Assembly (NCBI GenBank): GCA_023376005.1
Contig: CM042181.1
Coordinates: 24,540,468-24,604,467 of the forward strand
DNA from: Doryteuthis pealeii
Lineage: Eukaryota > Mollusca > Cephalopoda > Myopsida > Loliginidae
Direction: 5' to 3'
DNA length: 64,000 nt
A model generated the notes under the pieces. That model was not told the origin of the DNA and made no database searches. It saw nothing but the letters and a program-made list of their open reading frames with translations. A program made the translations under genes and the position numbers. Each line of letters starts with the position of its first letter. The first letter of the stretch is position 1. Positions 37,966 to 50,364 of the stretch are shown piece after piece.

Positions 37966-39224
37966 AAACATAGAATTACTGTTTGCTGCAAAATACTTGC
38001 AAAAATTATCTTCAACATAAACTGACTGGTATCAAATGGTGGCAGATAGAACTTTTTTTTTTTTTTTTTTTTTTTTAAATCTTAGATGTAATTACAATAT
38101 CCTCTTGATTATTTGTATACCATCCTCCTCAAGGTTCCTTGTTTATGTTTTTATCTACCCATGACCTCCATTTTGAACTGTCTTTTGCCAGTTAGCAAAG
38201 GTAATTTGTGTCTTTGTAAATTATATGAATGGTTGACATGGTCTTTGCATATCACATGACCAATCTTTACTTGATAATGTCAGTGATTTCATTTGATATT
38301 CCAAACTTTCTACTTATATCATCCATTTTGATATGATTCAAGAAATTCCCACCATAGTTTTGATGCAATAAACTAATTTTTTTTTCAATTTATCTTTATT
38401 CACATTAGACTATTTGTACTAGTTCACATACCCCCCATATATTTACAGTTACATTCATTTTGATAAATAAAGGGTCTCCTTAGTAACTTATTTTTAACAT
38501 TATTGTTGTTTATTACTATAATTGGGGGAAATTACAGACCCATTTCCCAACCTGACTTTTGGTCCCTTCACCTCTTCCCAAAGACATCATGTGTCACTCC
38601 CAGTTGATTTTTTTATTTGAGGTTATTGTTATTTAATCACATTCGTTATATAGAGCTCTGTAAATGGACTTAAAAATTGTTTGAATTATGCAAATATCTC
38701 AAGTGGTTCAAAAGTTATGAGAATTTAAAGCGCTGAATTTGGGGATACAAAAGTGGACATGATTTTGTTAAAAAATGTCAAATCATGAACCAAACAAGAA
38801 ATTTAGTAATTTCTTCGCCATTTCTTTATTATTGGAGCTATTTTGATAAAACTTGGAATTCTTATGTAAAAGTTCTTTATGATTATGCACTCAAATTGTA
38901 TGTATATCTATGCTGTAACCCATTATTTAGAGAATAAGAGATATGGATAAGTTTACCACAAGATTATATTTACATTAACCATAAAAACTGCTATGAATTT
39001 TTTTATATAATGTTCTAAGAACAAAATTGAACCCCAAGATGATAGTACTTTGTTAGAATTGTTTGACTGAGTTGACATTCCCACAATCTATATGTATAAC
39101 ACATTACTTGAATCTATGTTTAATTAATCTGTATCTCTTTTCTAGTCATTAATAATTTGCATGGAGACACAAAAGATGTGACATTTATTGTCAAATAAAT
39201 AAACTCAACCAGCCAAATTCAAAA
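37966..39224. other. AT-rich stretch, no gene seen
   Basis: It contains a 24-T run (38053-38076). No recognisable protein, tRNA or repeat family. Confidence 0.4.
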
Positions 39225-39375
39225 GCAGTTTACATTTCACTTTCTACTCATGCACTTGAGAAAGACATGTATCCTTCTCTTCTCTTTTGTGTAAAATAAT
39301 AGGGCAGATTGGGTTCTCTAAGCTTTCGCAAGGCAACCAGTATAAGAGAAGTCAAAACTGAGAATTCAAAGCCAA
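39225..39375 (+). mobile_element. Family 2 SINE fragment
   Basis: The 3' body is recognisable: GGGCAGATTGGGTTCTC, GGCAACCAGTATAAGAG and ACTGAGAATTCAAAGCC, in the orientation of the 14687 copy. The tRNA head is lost or too decayed to see. Confidence 0.5.
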
Positions 39376-39853
39376 AATTTCTCAAGGCAGTTATTCTTGT
39401 AGTGACACTGATGCCAAGTTGGGATTTACCTTTTTGCTTGGACAATATTATTGGCATAAAGAAAAGGAGACAAAGGATTGGGTAACTGTTTATCTTTTAT
39501 ACAATCTTGTCACCCACCTCACAAGACTGACAGATACTCAGTAAGAAAAGTCATATATTTGGATCACATGAAAAATTATCACTATTCATATCTAGGATAA
39601 TAAAAATATAGAATTAAATGAATATTAATATATTGTGTTGAGATAGAATTTAAAAATTAGTATTATAGAAACATTGGTGCCAAATAAATTCTTGAAAATA
39701 TGGATTTAAGACATGTTTATAGTCACTTTGAAATTAATTGAATATTTGTGGAGAATGTTAACAAAGAATAAATTTAAAAAATTGGGATTGTATTCCAGAT
39801 ACAATTAGAATTAAGCTTTTAGTTCATTGTATATAAAAATAAACTATCAACTA

Positions 39854-39986
39854 CACAATTGTCCCGTCTAGTATATCTTGCCTGCACGATTGTCACTCCC
39901 AAGTATATCTCGCCTGCACAATTGTCACCCCCAGTATATCTCGCCTGCACAATTGTCACCCCCAGTATATCTCGCCTGCACATCTG
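39854..39986. repeat. 31-bp tandem repeat, ~4 copies
   Basis: The unit is CCCAGTATATCTCGCC followed by TGCACAATTGTCACC. The third and fourth units match perfectly over their shared length, and the first two carry a few substitutions. The array is followed by unrelated sequence. Confidence 0.9.
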
Positions 39987-40865
39987 AAATTAGATGACCT
40001 TTCAAAGTGGGTTTCAACTTTCTGAACAAAAACAAGTTTGAAAGGGACAAATCTGGAGAGTAGGGCAGTTGGGGGATAAGTGATTTCATATCTTACTTTG
40101 CAAAAGATTCTCAATGTGACCATTGTCCAGATTTGATGAATCTTGACCACTTGTGACATTGTACACAATTCAAATAATTTTCTCCATAAGTCAATTGTAA
40201 CATTAGAAAATCTTACCTCAAATCTTAAAGTTAAATGTATCTTGTCTGGGTTAATCTAGACAAGATAATTTCCTTCTTTATGTTCTTTATTCTAACATGA
40301 ATTTTATCAATAGGTCACCTAAAAATTATAGACGTCTCTTACGATTTCACCTCAGGGAGTTAACACTTATTAGTTTTTTTTAAGTATATTAATAAGAAAC
40401 TAAAAAGTACAGACAAAAATGACTTTTCACAGTCTCATATACAGATTATATATCAGTGTTCAGAAATTAACACACTTCTACTTATACTGTTATTATTTTA
40501 ATCTTTAATATTAATTGATAAAACTTTTTTTATTCAATTTCAAAATTACTTTTTAAGGGTTTATTAATTTGAATTTTTAAAATGTTTAAAATATTTCCAT
40601 GCTATACAATCAACTTTGTAAATGATTAAGCACAGAATAACAGTATGCACATCAAAACTTGATAACAAAGATTTGAAATAAGTGTATTCAATAATATTTG
40701 ATTGAAATTGGAAAAAGAAAGACAATGTTTAGGATGTGAAGACAAAACTCTATTGACAACACTGGCAACAGTTTTGTATCTCCTCATGTACAAGGTGGTT
40801 GCTGAAAAGTTCATCACTTAACCAAAAAGGGAATTACTTTTTTTTCTTTTTTTTTTCCTCCTCTC
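39987..40865. other. AT-rich stretch, no gene seen
   Basis: Short open frames on the minus strand (39956-40168, 40626-40817) resemble no family I know. Confidence 0.35.
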
Positions 40866-40996
40866 CATGTACTTTACTAACCTTGGTACATTGGCCTGAG
40901 GCTGCTTACAAAAGTGCTTACTGCTCCAAAGTGGTCACCCATCTCAGAACTGAACAGTCTTTGGTGATTTGATGAAGGGATGCTTTCAACATGATT
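40866..40996 (-). mobile_element. 5S-rRNA-derived SINE (decayed)
   Basis: On the minus strand the head reads GAAAGCATCCC..., then CTGTTCAGTTCTGAGATGGG and TGACCACTTT. It aligns with the 3' half of 5S rRNA (GCCTGGTTAGTACTTGGATG, then GGAGACC), which holds the internal promoter box C. It matches the copy at 53810-53981. Confidence 0.6.
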
Positions 40997-41105
40997 CAAA
41001 TCTTTACATGTTGTTCATACAAATTAATCTCTGACAAATATTTTGTGAATATAAAACCAATATGTCAATAAATAATGACATTAAAATGGTATTATTTATT
41101 GGTAC

Positions 41106-41137
<32 letters not shown>

Positions 41138-41943
41138 ATACCTTGAACAGTTGTCATTATTGAAACTGTTTTGAATAAACACATTCAAGTGGAACTAGAC
41201 TTGTCAAAAACAAAACTTTTTTATTGGAAGGAATGATGAAAAATGCTTGTCCAGATAAATTTGAATGTGATTAGTTTTGTGTGTGTGTATGTATGATATA
41301 TAGTTTTGCTAATGAGTATCACCAACTCAGCAATTGAGAGATGGTATCTTAGATCTCTCATCTACAAGTGCAACTGTTTTACTCAAGAGTTTCTTGCTTC
41401 CTTGCTGCTGCTGCTGTTTCATGATCACTTCTATTTTACTCTAGCTGCAAACAGGAAACATGTCGGACAAACATGTTGGCTTGCTCACAAGTGGAGGAGG
41501 GGGAGGAGGAGGATGAAGGCAAGATGAAGACAATAAAGATGAAGGGTGCATAGATTCGCCTAATTATGTTGTGCACTCCGACACAACTCTTTGCTCCTTC
41601 CTGACTCTGGCTCAGTTTACTTTTTTTTTCTTTTTTCTTTTTTTTTTTTTTTTTTAACAAATATGGTGGACAGCAAAAACAGGACATAGAAGAAGTAGTT
41701 ATTGGAAGAGGTTTGTGGCAGCTTGGTTTTAAGGAGCTGTTGAGTATCCTCCATCTCACTGATAATTGAAGGTAGTGAGACTAGAAGTAGCAATTTAATT
41801 CCTTTAAGCTAATTGTTCTTCTTACTTTTGGGTTTGTTATATAAATGGCATTTTCTGTTCGTTAGAGCTTGTGTAGCACAAATATTTCATAAACTACAGA
41901 AAGAGTTGTTCTAAGTTTTGGTACTTTTCTCTTATGAGCCACC

Positions 41944-41974
<31 letters not shown>

Positions 41975-42278
41975 AATTTTTTTCAGACTGTTGAATTTCT
42001 TTTTATGCTTCTCATATTATGAACACTTATTTTGACACATCCATTTTATTTCCTCAGGTTTACTGTCAATAAAAAGATTACTGATAGACAATACAGAAAT
42101 AATTGTTTAAAAGTTTTAGTTTTATTTTCAATTAATCAGGTTCATACTATTTAAAGTTAGAGGAAATTACTCTGCAAAATAATCTAGTTAGTTTTAGACA
42201 ATCTCTGAATATTGTTTCTTTTTGAAAGATTTTATTTGAGCAACAGTAAATGTTTCTTTAGGGCACTTCATGTGTAAA
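40997..42278. other. Non-coding stretch with long poly-T runs
   Basis: Pure T runs at 41106-41128 and 41945-41969 and a broken one at 41620-41656. A short purine-rich GGA stretch lies near 41494-41515. No gene recognised. Confidence 0.4.
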
Positions 42279-42436
42279 GATTAGCTAACTAAGACTAGCA
42301 GACCATTGTTAGTGAGTTCAGTACTCACTGGGGGGGACACTGTAAGCGACTCGAGTCCTTAGTTTATTAAAATGATTTTATTTGGCATTAAATGACCTGA
42401 AAAGGGTTGATATGCCATAAAACAACCACAACTAAC
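42279..42436 (+). mobile_element. Family 3 SINE with shared 3' tail
   Basis: The head ATTAGCTAACTAAGACTAGC and box B-like GAGTTCAGTACTC precede a tail TTGGCATTAAATGACC...GGTTGATATGCC...AAAACAAC. The tail is shared with the family 4 copy at 63571-63870. Confidence 0.55.
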
Positions 42437-43194
42437 AAAACTAGGCTTATCTTAAGATTCTTCATAGGAAATTATAACAAACTTCTCGTGTTGTCAAAAG
42501 ATTTTTGTTTGAAGTATTTTAACTAGTTTTATCTGCTTTTTCTTTTTTTCATTTTCAATCAAATCTTTGTCAATACTCTTTCAAGTTAAATCTTTCTTGT
42601 AAACTTATATCTTTTTGTAGATGATCTTGTATATGTAAATAATTAATCTATAGAATTGAGGCTAAGGATTTCTCTTGATCTTTCCCATTATGTTTGAATT
42701 TCAACCATACAAAATTATTATAAATAATTCAACAGCAGCAATTTTTTGGGCCCAAAATGAAGTATTCAAAATTTATCATATTCAAAAGTCCGGTTCATAC
42801 CATTTTAAATTTGATCAATTCCTATTAGAAATAATACAAATACGTTCTAAAAACTACAAAATATGTTTGAAATGCTTCCATTTTATACAATAGAGGAGCT
42901 TTAAATAATTATAAACAGTATGTCATAAAAATACGATATATATGGTACAAGACTAGTTGTAAAGTGGTATGGTCAATTATGCAATGATAGAAATGGACAC
43001 ATACATGTGATAATATCAATTCTCTTTCACGCATTTGCATATATTGTTGATTCAAAATTATAGTTGCTTTAAGCTTGCACACAGTCTAAAAAGTTTGTGT
43101 GTGTATGTTGCATGCATCAGGTTTGTAGCTAGAGATTTTAAGGACCGGCGAGGGGCTTGGCTTCTTGAGAGTGACTTCCTCAATATTTATTAAC
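42437..43194. other. AT-rich stretch, no gene seen
   Basis: A 72-codon frame (42675-42893) has ordinary AT-driven composition and no recognisable motif. Confidence 0.35.
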
Positions 43195-43252
43195 TCTCTC
43201 TCTCTCTCTCTCTCTCTCTCCTTTTATTTATTTATTTATTTATATTTATATT

Positions 43253-43291
<39 letters not shown>

Positions 43292-43292
43292 T
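43195..43292. repeat. CT, TTTA and TA compound microsatellite
   Basis: A CT run, then TTTA units, then TA units with a small interruption. Confidence 0.9.
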
Positions 43293-43884
43293 GATCTCCG
43301 TTGATCAATTTCAACTAGATATAATCTCTATAAATTAAAATCATAAAATCTATTCCCATTTCCGATCAGTAAATTATATCCATGTAATCCAAGAGAATAT
43401 CATTGAAGGGATTTTCTGGATTGGGTTACTCATATTTACACACGTGCATATATGTATATCCTAAATTAAAAATGAGGTGGGTGAAAAAGTTCATCTTAGA
43501 AATCTACGTTGTTAACGAGGAAAAATTATACAAGATAAATATGTTGGCGTTTTTTTTTTTTTGTTTGTTTTTTTTTTTTTTAAATTTCAGATTTATTTCA
43601 ATTCAGTCAGCATTTTCCTTTTTGATTTGAGGATTAATTTGTCAACTCAATCTTGAAGATACACGGATGCATTCCTTGTAGAAACATACCTCAACATTAT
43701 TAGAAAAATGGATTTGCGTATTATACACACACACTCGTTCTTTTGTTCTTCTAGGCTGATTTTCCTTTGCTTACAGTCTCATTCGTACACTAAGCGTTTA
43801 GTTCAGCTGTCACATTCACACACTTGTAGTATATATGGAAACTCACTTAACACCATCGACACAAACCTCAGCCGACTTTTGCGT

Positions 43885-43909
43885 ACACACACACACACAC
43901 ACACACACA
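43885..43909. repeat. (CA)n microsatellite
   Basis: About 12 CA units. Confidence 0.9.
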
Positions 43910-43939
43910 GTTTTGCACACTTACCAAAAAATTGCGCAC

Positions 43940-44420
43940 TGTACCTATACTAGCTGTTTAGGCGAACAACAAACGAGGAGCAAGCATGTAAAAGCAGGCA
44001 GAGCGGGCGGGCACTGCCTATGTAGGTTAGTAGGCTTTAGACGACCCCCCCCTCTTCTTCCTACCTTACGCCCCCTCCTACCTTACGCCCCCCCTCCTTA
44101 CTCTACGTCCTTTTTCGCTCTCTTTCTCTGGTAAAGGTCAGTTACTATATTGAGATAACTCCGATTACCCCACCATGATCTGTTAGAGAGAGGGAGAAGG
44201 CTAGTGGGTGTGAAGAGAAGATAGGGGAGGGGGGAATTGTGATAGAGGTGGTAGCAAAGAATTGAAAGCTACTTCTTGTAGTGAGTAATAAGTGTTGAAG
44301 GTGGTAGTAAGCGTTGTTTAAGTAGAAAATTGGGACTTGATGCTGGAAAAGAATTTTTTTTTTCGCTTCTAGCTCTCTAAAAACTGTTTCTTGTGCACAC
44401 GTACTCACACACGCGAGTAT
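43940..44420. promoter_or_regulatory. Locally GC/CpG-richer stretch, possible promoter or old element
   Basis: Contains GAGCGGGCGGGC (about 44000), C-rich blocks TTACGCCCCC (twice), ACGTCC and ACACGCG in an otherwise CpG-poor window, followed by a purine-rich part (44180-44240). No TATA box or start codon context was identified and no PTEN exon 1 peptide was found in it. It may be a promoter or 5' UTR of PTEN, or chance. Confidence 0.25.
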
Positions 44421-44734
44421 ATATGTATTTGCTAATTTGCATATATAGGAATTATGTATATGTACGAAAGTGTGCGTCTATGAGAAAGATCTGTAGATAT
44501 TTTTATAGTTGTGACTGAAAAGTGGCTTAACAGGTCGTACTATTGAATTGCTGAAACATTAAAATCTATTTACTGTCTGTTTAACGATTTTTTTTTTTTT
44601 TTAAGAAAAGTCTTGAACTTCCCTGTACCGTCTTGATGTTATTTTCCAAGCTTTAACCTGGGGCTATTTACATTATTTGTTGTTACTAAGTTGTTCCTCA
44701 TCTAAGTAATGAGAAGGCTCGTCGTTGCTCAACT

Positions 44735-44873
44735 TAGCTAATTATGCAGAAGCATGACTTAAATAACTTAGACTTGGTACAAAGCAACAAGTTTAGGGCA
44801 CCTCGTGACAATCGAACTCGCTAATCAGTAAATTGATCTGTAAGTCTACCTCGCTAACCATTCTACTACACAA
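44735..44873 (-). mobile_element. tRNA-derived SINE, family 3
   Basis: Reverse of a tRNA-like head (GTAGTAGAATGGTTAGCGAG) and box B (GCGAGTTCGATTGTC), followed by the family 3 body with GGTACAAAGCAACAAG. Confidence 0.65.
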
Positions 44874-45194
44874 AAATATTTTGATAAACATTACTTTTTT
44901 TTTTTTTTTTTTTTACTTAAAAACGAAAATTTTAACTAACATTTCGTTTTTAAGTCACTCAATTTCTGTAAAAGCACTTAATAAAATGCATGGGATCTTT
45001 GTTTTCAACTCTGCAAATATGTTAATTTCTATATCCACCTTCAAAGGGAAAACTTGGATTCGGTCTTGGCAGAGGGTAAAGTATCTGCTGCAAAATTGCC
45101 AAAAGTCTATGGGTGCTTCACCGGAAAATGCAGGGGGGGGTTAAAAAAAGAGCAAACATAAATTGGTTGTAACTACCAAAAAGTATGCGTGTGT

Positions 45195-45198
<4 letters not shown>
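44874..45198. other. Non-coding stretch
   Basis: A 20-T run (44895-44914); no gene recognised. Confidence 0.35.

Positions 45199-45252
<54 letters not shown>
45199..45252. repeat. (TA)n(CA)n microsatellite
   Basis: About 20 TA units followed by CA units. Confidence 0.95.
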
Positions 45253-45806
45253 GTTGGGCATAGTCCAAAACTCACAACTTTTACTGAAATATCAAGTATT
45301 TCTGACTGGGGAAAATGTTTTCCTTCTGCGGTCAGTCTGTTAATTTTACAATGCCCACAGCAAAAATCACCTTTTATTTACTTACCTGCTTCAGGTTTAT
45401 TTTTATTATCCATGTCATTCACATGACAATCTCTCATTCTTAGTAAACGCCCGCTCCTTTCGGCCTAATCCTGTCCATCTCAATGGAGGAAGCAATCCAC
45501 CAGCTTGTATTGTAAACTTTTTTTTTTCTCCCATTTAATATGCACAGGTTAGAGCCACCGCTGCCACCAACTGGGGTGTCACAATTAACCTCTCTGTAAT
45601 TGTCATCGACAATTCTCTAAAGATTGTTAAAATTTACGTCTTAATGCAGATTTCTTTTTCTCTTTAAGATTGTTTTACTCACTCAAATGTTCATTCATCC
45701 ATCATTCACTGTGATAGAAAAAAAACCCACTATTTTTATATTTATTTTCGTCTGTAATACCATAAATCAGTTTGAGCCTATTCTAGTAGTGACCACTCCA
45801 TTTAAA
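45253..45806. other. No gene seen
   Basis: Mixed-composition sequence with no recognisable frame or repeat. Confidence 0.35.
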
Positions 45807-46007
45807 AGGTTTGATTCAGTTTTCCTTTTCCTAGACTGGTTGCCTAACCAAGGTTAAAGAGCCCAGTCTGTCCTACTATTTACCCATAGTTGGATCCATA
45901 CTTTTCCCAGGGGTATTAGTGCTATGTGAACTGTCTTCGTCCTGGAATTGAACTCAGCTCGCCAAGTTCATTTGCTACGACTCTAACCAGTACACCACGG
46001 CGCTTCC
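45807..46007 (-). mobile_element. tRNA-derived SINE, family 2 (well preserved)
   Basis: On the minus strand: a tRNA-like head with box A GTGGTGTACTGGTTAGAG (45981-45998) and box B GAGTTCAATTCCAG (45942-45955). The body follows in the order TTCACATAGCACTAATACCC, CCATAGTTGG reversed, TTAACCTTGGTTAGGCAACC and AGTCTAGGAAAAGG. It is the reference copy for family 2 in this window. Confidence 0.9.
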
Positions 46008-46680
46008 AAATTATCTCAAGATGTTCACTGTATCCATAATACTTAAAGCATGGGCTAAAACTAAAAAGATAAAATTATTAATATAATAAAACTTGATTTA
46101 ATTAAGAAAAAACAAACTTTTTGACTCCACTATTATTATGCATGTATTCAGTAAAATGTACTGTGTCTTCAGTCTTAAATGAATAAGGATTTTATGTGCT
46201 TAATTTCGATAGGTAGTATCTTTGGCATTTTTCAACCCAGTAACATGATAGGAATTCCATTTATAGAGAAGGTGCTAAACTGTTCATTGTGACCCTTTGA
46301 TCCGAGGAAAATAAAATCCCAATTTTCAAACCACTTCGGATAAGGAGGACTGCTTCAAAGGGATACAATGACTTGTTGATCCAGAGAAGCAAATGAATTG
46401 TTTAACCTCTCCCCCACCCACCTATGTAATGTTTGTTTGATATCTTGGTGTTTTATTAGTAACTACATAAATTAGCACAGGATACTTTAAATGTGAATAG
46501 AAGTTTGAAATTTCAGATTAGTTTTTTTTAGTTTTTTTAGCTTGAGTATCAGATTTATTCATACAGTATGTTTATGAGTATTACATTTAAAGTGTGTGTG
46601 TATGTATCTATGTATATACACACACACACACAAACCCCTCCACACGAGCAGGATGTGACACAAGGTCAATTGAATTTAAC

Positions 46681-46900
46681 AGGTTTGAATTCAGTTTTTT
46701 TTCTCCTAGACTGGTTACCTAGCCAAGGTTAAAAAGCCCAGTCTGCTCTGCTATTTACCCATAGCTGGAGGGAGAGTACGATTCATACCTTTCCCAAGGG
46801 TATTAGCGCTATGTGATATTCAAACAATTTCATCCAGGAATTGAACTTAGGTTGACGAGTCTATTTCCTATGACTCTAACCATTAGACCACACACCTCCA
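46681..46900 (-). mobile_element. tRNA-derived SINE, family 2
   Basis: Same structure as 45807-46007, with head GTGTGGTCTAATGGTTAGAG and box B region CTAAGTTCAATTCCTGG. It is separated by about 30 bp from the family 1 SINE that follows. Confidence 0.88.
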
Positions 46901-46931
46901 TAAATATGTGTTTGTGTGTGTGTGTCTGCTG

Positions 46932-47131
46932 AGGGGCCTAGTGTCTGTATCAGCCAAACACCAAGGGAGTCTATTCCCTTTTTGCTAGCGCTAGACCAGG
47001 GCAATTGTCTTGCTGAGATGGAGCATACACTTACCGTCAGCTCCTCCCAGTGCGGGTCAGATTACCTAAGCTATGCTACTCATGCGCTGATTTGGCAGGG
47101 ACCAGTATTTGACCTGGAACCTTGTGATTCC

Positions 47132-47132
<1 letters not shown>
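46932..47132 (-). mobile_element. tRNA-derived SINE, family 1
   Basis: GGGAGTCTATTCCCTTTTTG, TAGCGCTAGACCAGGGCAA, CGTCAGCTCCTCCCAGTG and the reversed box B CCAGTATTTGACCTGG. The box A end runs into the TA/CA microsatellite. Confidence 0.85.
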
Positions 47133-47187
<55 letters not shown>

Positions 47188-47188
47188 T
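47133..47188. repeat. (TA)n(CA)n microsatellite
   Basis: TA then CA units directly at the 5' (head) end of the preceding minus-strand SINE. Confidence 0.95.
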
Positions 47189-47199
47189 CATCATCATCG

Positions 47200-47960
47200 G
47201 ATTGTGCTGGCAGCACAGATATCCATGACTTTCTCACCAACAGTCTCTATTGACCACCACCCCTGGGAGATCCTCTCTGCAACATCCATAATCTGCACAG
47301 AGCTGATTGATGTAGGGTTTTGTTAGCCGGCTTACACTGCTGTATTCATGTGTAGGTGTCCATAGAAGAATGTTGCTTATGAGTTCATCCTTGCTTCTCC
47401 AGCAGTATCCTGAATGTCTTGTTTGTTTTATTCAATTTATGTGATGGGGGCAAGTGGCTATGCAGCTGCTTTCTTGTGGGGTGCTGTTTCGAAGATTTGT
47501 TCAAGACAGCACACAATATCCTTGTGTAACACCCATCTGGCTTTTTCTCCCAGGTGCTTTATTGTTAGGGATGCAACCATGGCCACGGCTTGGAAAAATT
47601 CTCACTTTGTCTTTTCAGTGAGATCAGGTTTCCATATGATCAATTATCTATAGCAGTCCCTGATTTTCCTATGCATACATTAACATTTCTTTATGTAGAT
47701 GAGATATTACTACCTTGGTATGTGAACTGATCAACTAATTTTAGAGGCTTACTATCCAGTGTGGAGGTGTGTCGATCTTGTTTAGAACACATGAACTCTG
47801 TTTTATCTACATTAACATAGAGGCCAATGGTTCCTTGTTGCCTTCTCTAGGCTATGCAGTAGTGATTCAGCTTGAACAGGGATATTTGCAAGAAATGCCA
47901 GATCATCTGGTTGGTGGTCCACATTAGTAATAGTTTCTGCAGGATATCCTTGACCCTTTT
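47200..47960 (-). pseudogene. Non-LTR retrotransposon reverse-transcriptase C-terminal relic
   Basis: On the minus strand, in shifting frames, it shows DDLAFLANIPVQAESLLHSLE (catalytic DD region and following helix), then the thumb and C-terminal blocks IWKPDLTEKTK, FFQAVAMV, ILLEKQG, LLWTPTH, QLCAD and DLPG. These are the same blocks in the same order as at 9625-10200, with more of the upstream core. Many stops and frame changes show it is dead. It is bounded at the left by a TA/CA repeat and at the right by a 23-T run (47957-47979). Confidence 0.85.
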
Positions 47961-47979
47961 TTTTTTTTTTTTTTTTTTT

Positions 47980-48341
47980 ATAGAGTGAAGCCCTTTTCTT
48001 TTATGGGATCTAATGATGTTCAAAGTACATAATCTAGATGTATCATAAATATATATGGTGCTAATGTATCTCCTTGTAAGTGACAATATCAAAGAATCTA
48101 TGTCACAATTAGGTGAACAAACCATTATTTTCATGTCTTTTGTAGAGCATCATTATTATCTAACAATTTAGCTCTGACTTCAATGTCTGAAAAATCAGTT
48201 ACAAAGCCCAACCTGATGAAACTCCCAAACCACATCACTTTTTGCACTGATAAACAAGGTGCTGCTGTGGATATAGCTCTAGTCCTAGTATTCAAAAAAT
48301 CCTCTACAAAACCCAAACACAATATTCACCCCCACACACAC

Positions 48342-48351
<10 letters not shown>
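47980..48351 (-). other. Unassigned stretch upstream of the reverse-transcriptase relic
   Basis: A minus-strand frame of 63 codons (48131-48322) ends in DNNDALQKT. It could be further retroelement debris, but I recognise no motif. Confidence 0.3.
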
Positions 48352-48402
<51 letters not shown>

Positions 48403-48424
48403 AAGTAAACATATATATATATAC
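48352..48424. repeat. (TA)n microsatellite, interrupted
   Basis: Two TA runs separated by TTGTAAGTAAACA, then poly-C and poly-T. Confidence 0.95.
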
Positions 48425-49343
48425 CCCCCCCCTTTTTTTTTTCTATTAGCATAAAACATCATCAGCTTTAAATCAAAGTTGACATATTCTAAAAGTATCA
48501 AGACTGAAGCTGTATTTAACTAGACAATGAAACATTTATTCTCTTTAAAATAGATCCTATTTCATTTGATATACTCATTCCAATGAATTTTCTATTGGTC
48601 AAAGCACCTCTTGAACCCCTCTAATGTGAAGCCATGCTGTTTGATTTTTAATATCCTCAAATCTAAGCATTGAACTGAATTTTCAGTTTAAGAAACCAGA
48701 AACAGTTACATGGAGCTGGGGGTCTAGTGAGTATGGAGGATATTGCACTTGTACAATCCTGTGTTTCGCCAAAATCATAAAATATATGAAGAATTGGCAC
48801 TGGATTGTCTAGACATCATTACATTCTTATATAAGTTGCTTAAAGATTCCATCTCAATTTTTTTTTTTTATCCAACCTCATATTCTGGATATGATCTGTT
48901 AAAAAGACCTACTAACAGCGAGGAGGGAAATGGCCACTTACTAGTTGCTTCTTCAGTGCTTAGAATATAATATATTTTAGACTTTATTTAAAACCTTAAA
49001 GTAAATAACCATCCCATCTTTTAAGATGATAATTCCTACTTTGTTTTAAAGTCAACAATGTTTACATGTATATTCTCTTATAGTCTCTTTGTTAACTTTA
49101 TCAATGTTATTCTCAATAGAGGTCCTGTCATCATAAGTTGGCTGTACGAATAAGTGGCCACTCATTTGATAACTACCACAAAACTAATCCTTATTTGCAT
49201 TCAAATAACTGAGTAATTGTGGTTTTCACTCATTGGAAAGATAATGACCAGGTTGGAAATTCACAAGTAAATTTGTAATTTGTCACTGGTTCCAAATAAA
49301 ACCATTACCAATCCTTCACTGCATTGAATGTTTCTTTTCTTTT

Positions 49344-49378
<35 letters not shown>

Positions 49379-49494
49379 CACTTGGCATAAGTTTGAGTCT
49401 AGAAACATTTACATTTTGTACAAGGGCTTTGCATTTCTATTTGGGTGTATCAAGTTTTTTTTGTAATTTTCACCTTTAGTTATTAAAAACCCTA
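48425..49494. other. Non-coding stretch with long poly-T
   Basis: A 31-T run (49346-49376). Otherwise AT-rich with no gene recognised. Confidence 0.35.
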
Positions 49495-49690
49495 GCATAA
49501 AATTGTGCATGCGCATTATCTGAAATGAATTTAATTGTTATTGAGAACACATTTTATGATATTTTTGTGTTAAAGCATGCAGTTGTATTGTTTTCGAAAA
49601 AGTTTCTAAGATTTGTTTATTTCGCAAGGAGACTTTCAAAATAGCTGCCGGCTTGGTTCAAAGTGAAAGTCAAGGGAGGTTACTCTAATT
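49495..49690 (-). mobile_element. MITE, decayed copy of the 52.3-kb element
   Basis: Read on the minus strand it aligns with 52344-52633: CATGCTTTAACACAAAAATA, CATAAAATGTGTTCTCAATA, TTCATTTCAGATAATG, and one terminal repeat ending in AGGGAGGTTACTCTAATT (plus). The other terminal repeat is largely lost. Confidence 0.65.
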
Positions 49691-49858
49691 GCCTTATTTG
49701 CTAGGAATTTTAAAGTGAAAATTACCGGGGTTTTTTTTTCTAGACCATAACTTATTTCATATACACCTAAAGACTATCTATGACTCCACAATATAATTTG
49801 TACTAGAATTTTAACAGTCAGAATTTTAAGCTATTTTTTATTTTATTTTTTTTTTTAT

Positions 49859-49880
49859 GAAAGCCCAAAACAGGGCTTTC
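49859..49880. repeat. 8-bp hairpin
   Basis: GAAAGCCC, loop AAAACA, GGGCTTTC. Short and possibly accidental. Confidence 0.4.
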
Positions 49881-50364
49881 AACACTAGTAACACATAGAT
49901 TAAAATTATTTATTGAATTCTACCATATTGGAAAATCCCTGCCAACATGAACTATTGGATCACATATAATTTGAGTAAGTGAGAGAATTCAAAAAAGATT
50001 TCAAGTATTGGTTATCCCCCCCCCAAAAAAAAGCAATAGAATAAAATAGTCATAACTTTAGGAAGTTGGCTAGAAAATTTTCCACTGTCTTTGGGGAGGT
50101 ACCCATCTCCAAGATATCAACTCCCTGTCCTTTTTTTTTTACTAGTATTAAAGTGTGATATCACTTCACCTCTTCTTCTAACCCTGTGTTTATCTTGCAA
50201 TCCTGATCCTGCTACAACACACCCCTACCTATTTCACCAAAAAGAAGGGTCAGAGTAATCTGCCACCTGCATTACACTGGTTGCACGGATTGGGTATTTT
50301 CTCCCTGCTCCTCATATATGCCCCACTCCCGGGGGATGTGGTTAAATCTAATCTCCTTTCCAAG

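Noticed and set aside
39854..39986. CRISPR-like array
   Set aside because: The repeats are directly adjacent without spacers and the DNA is eukaryotic.
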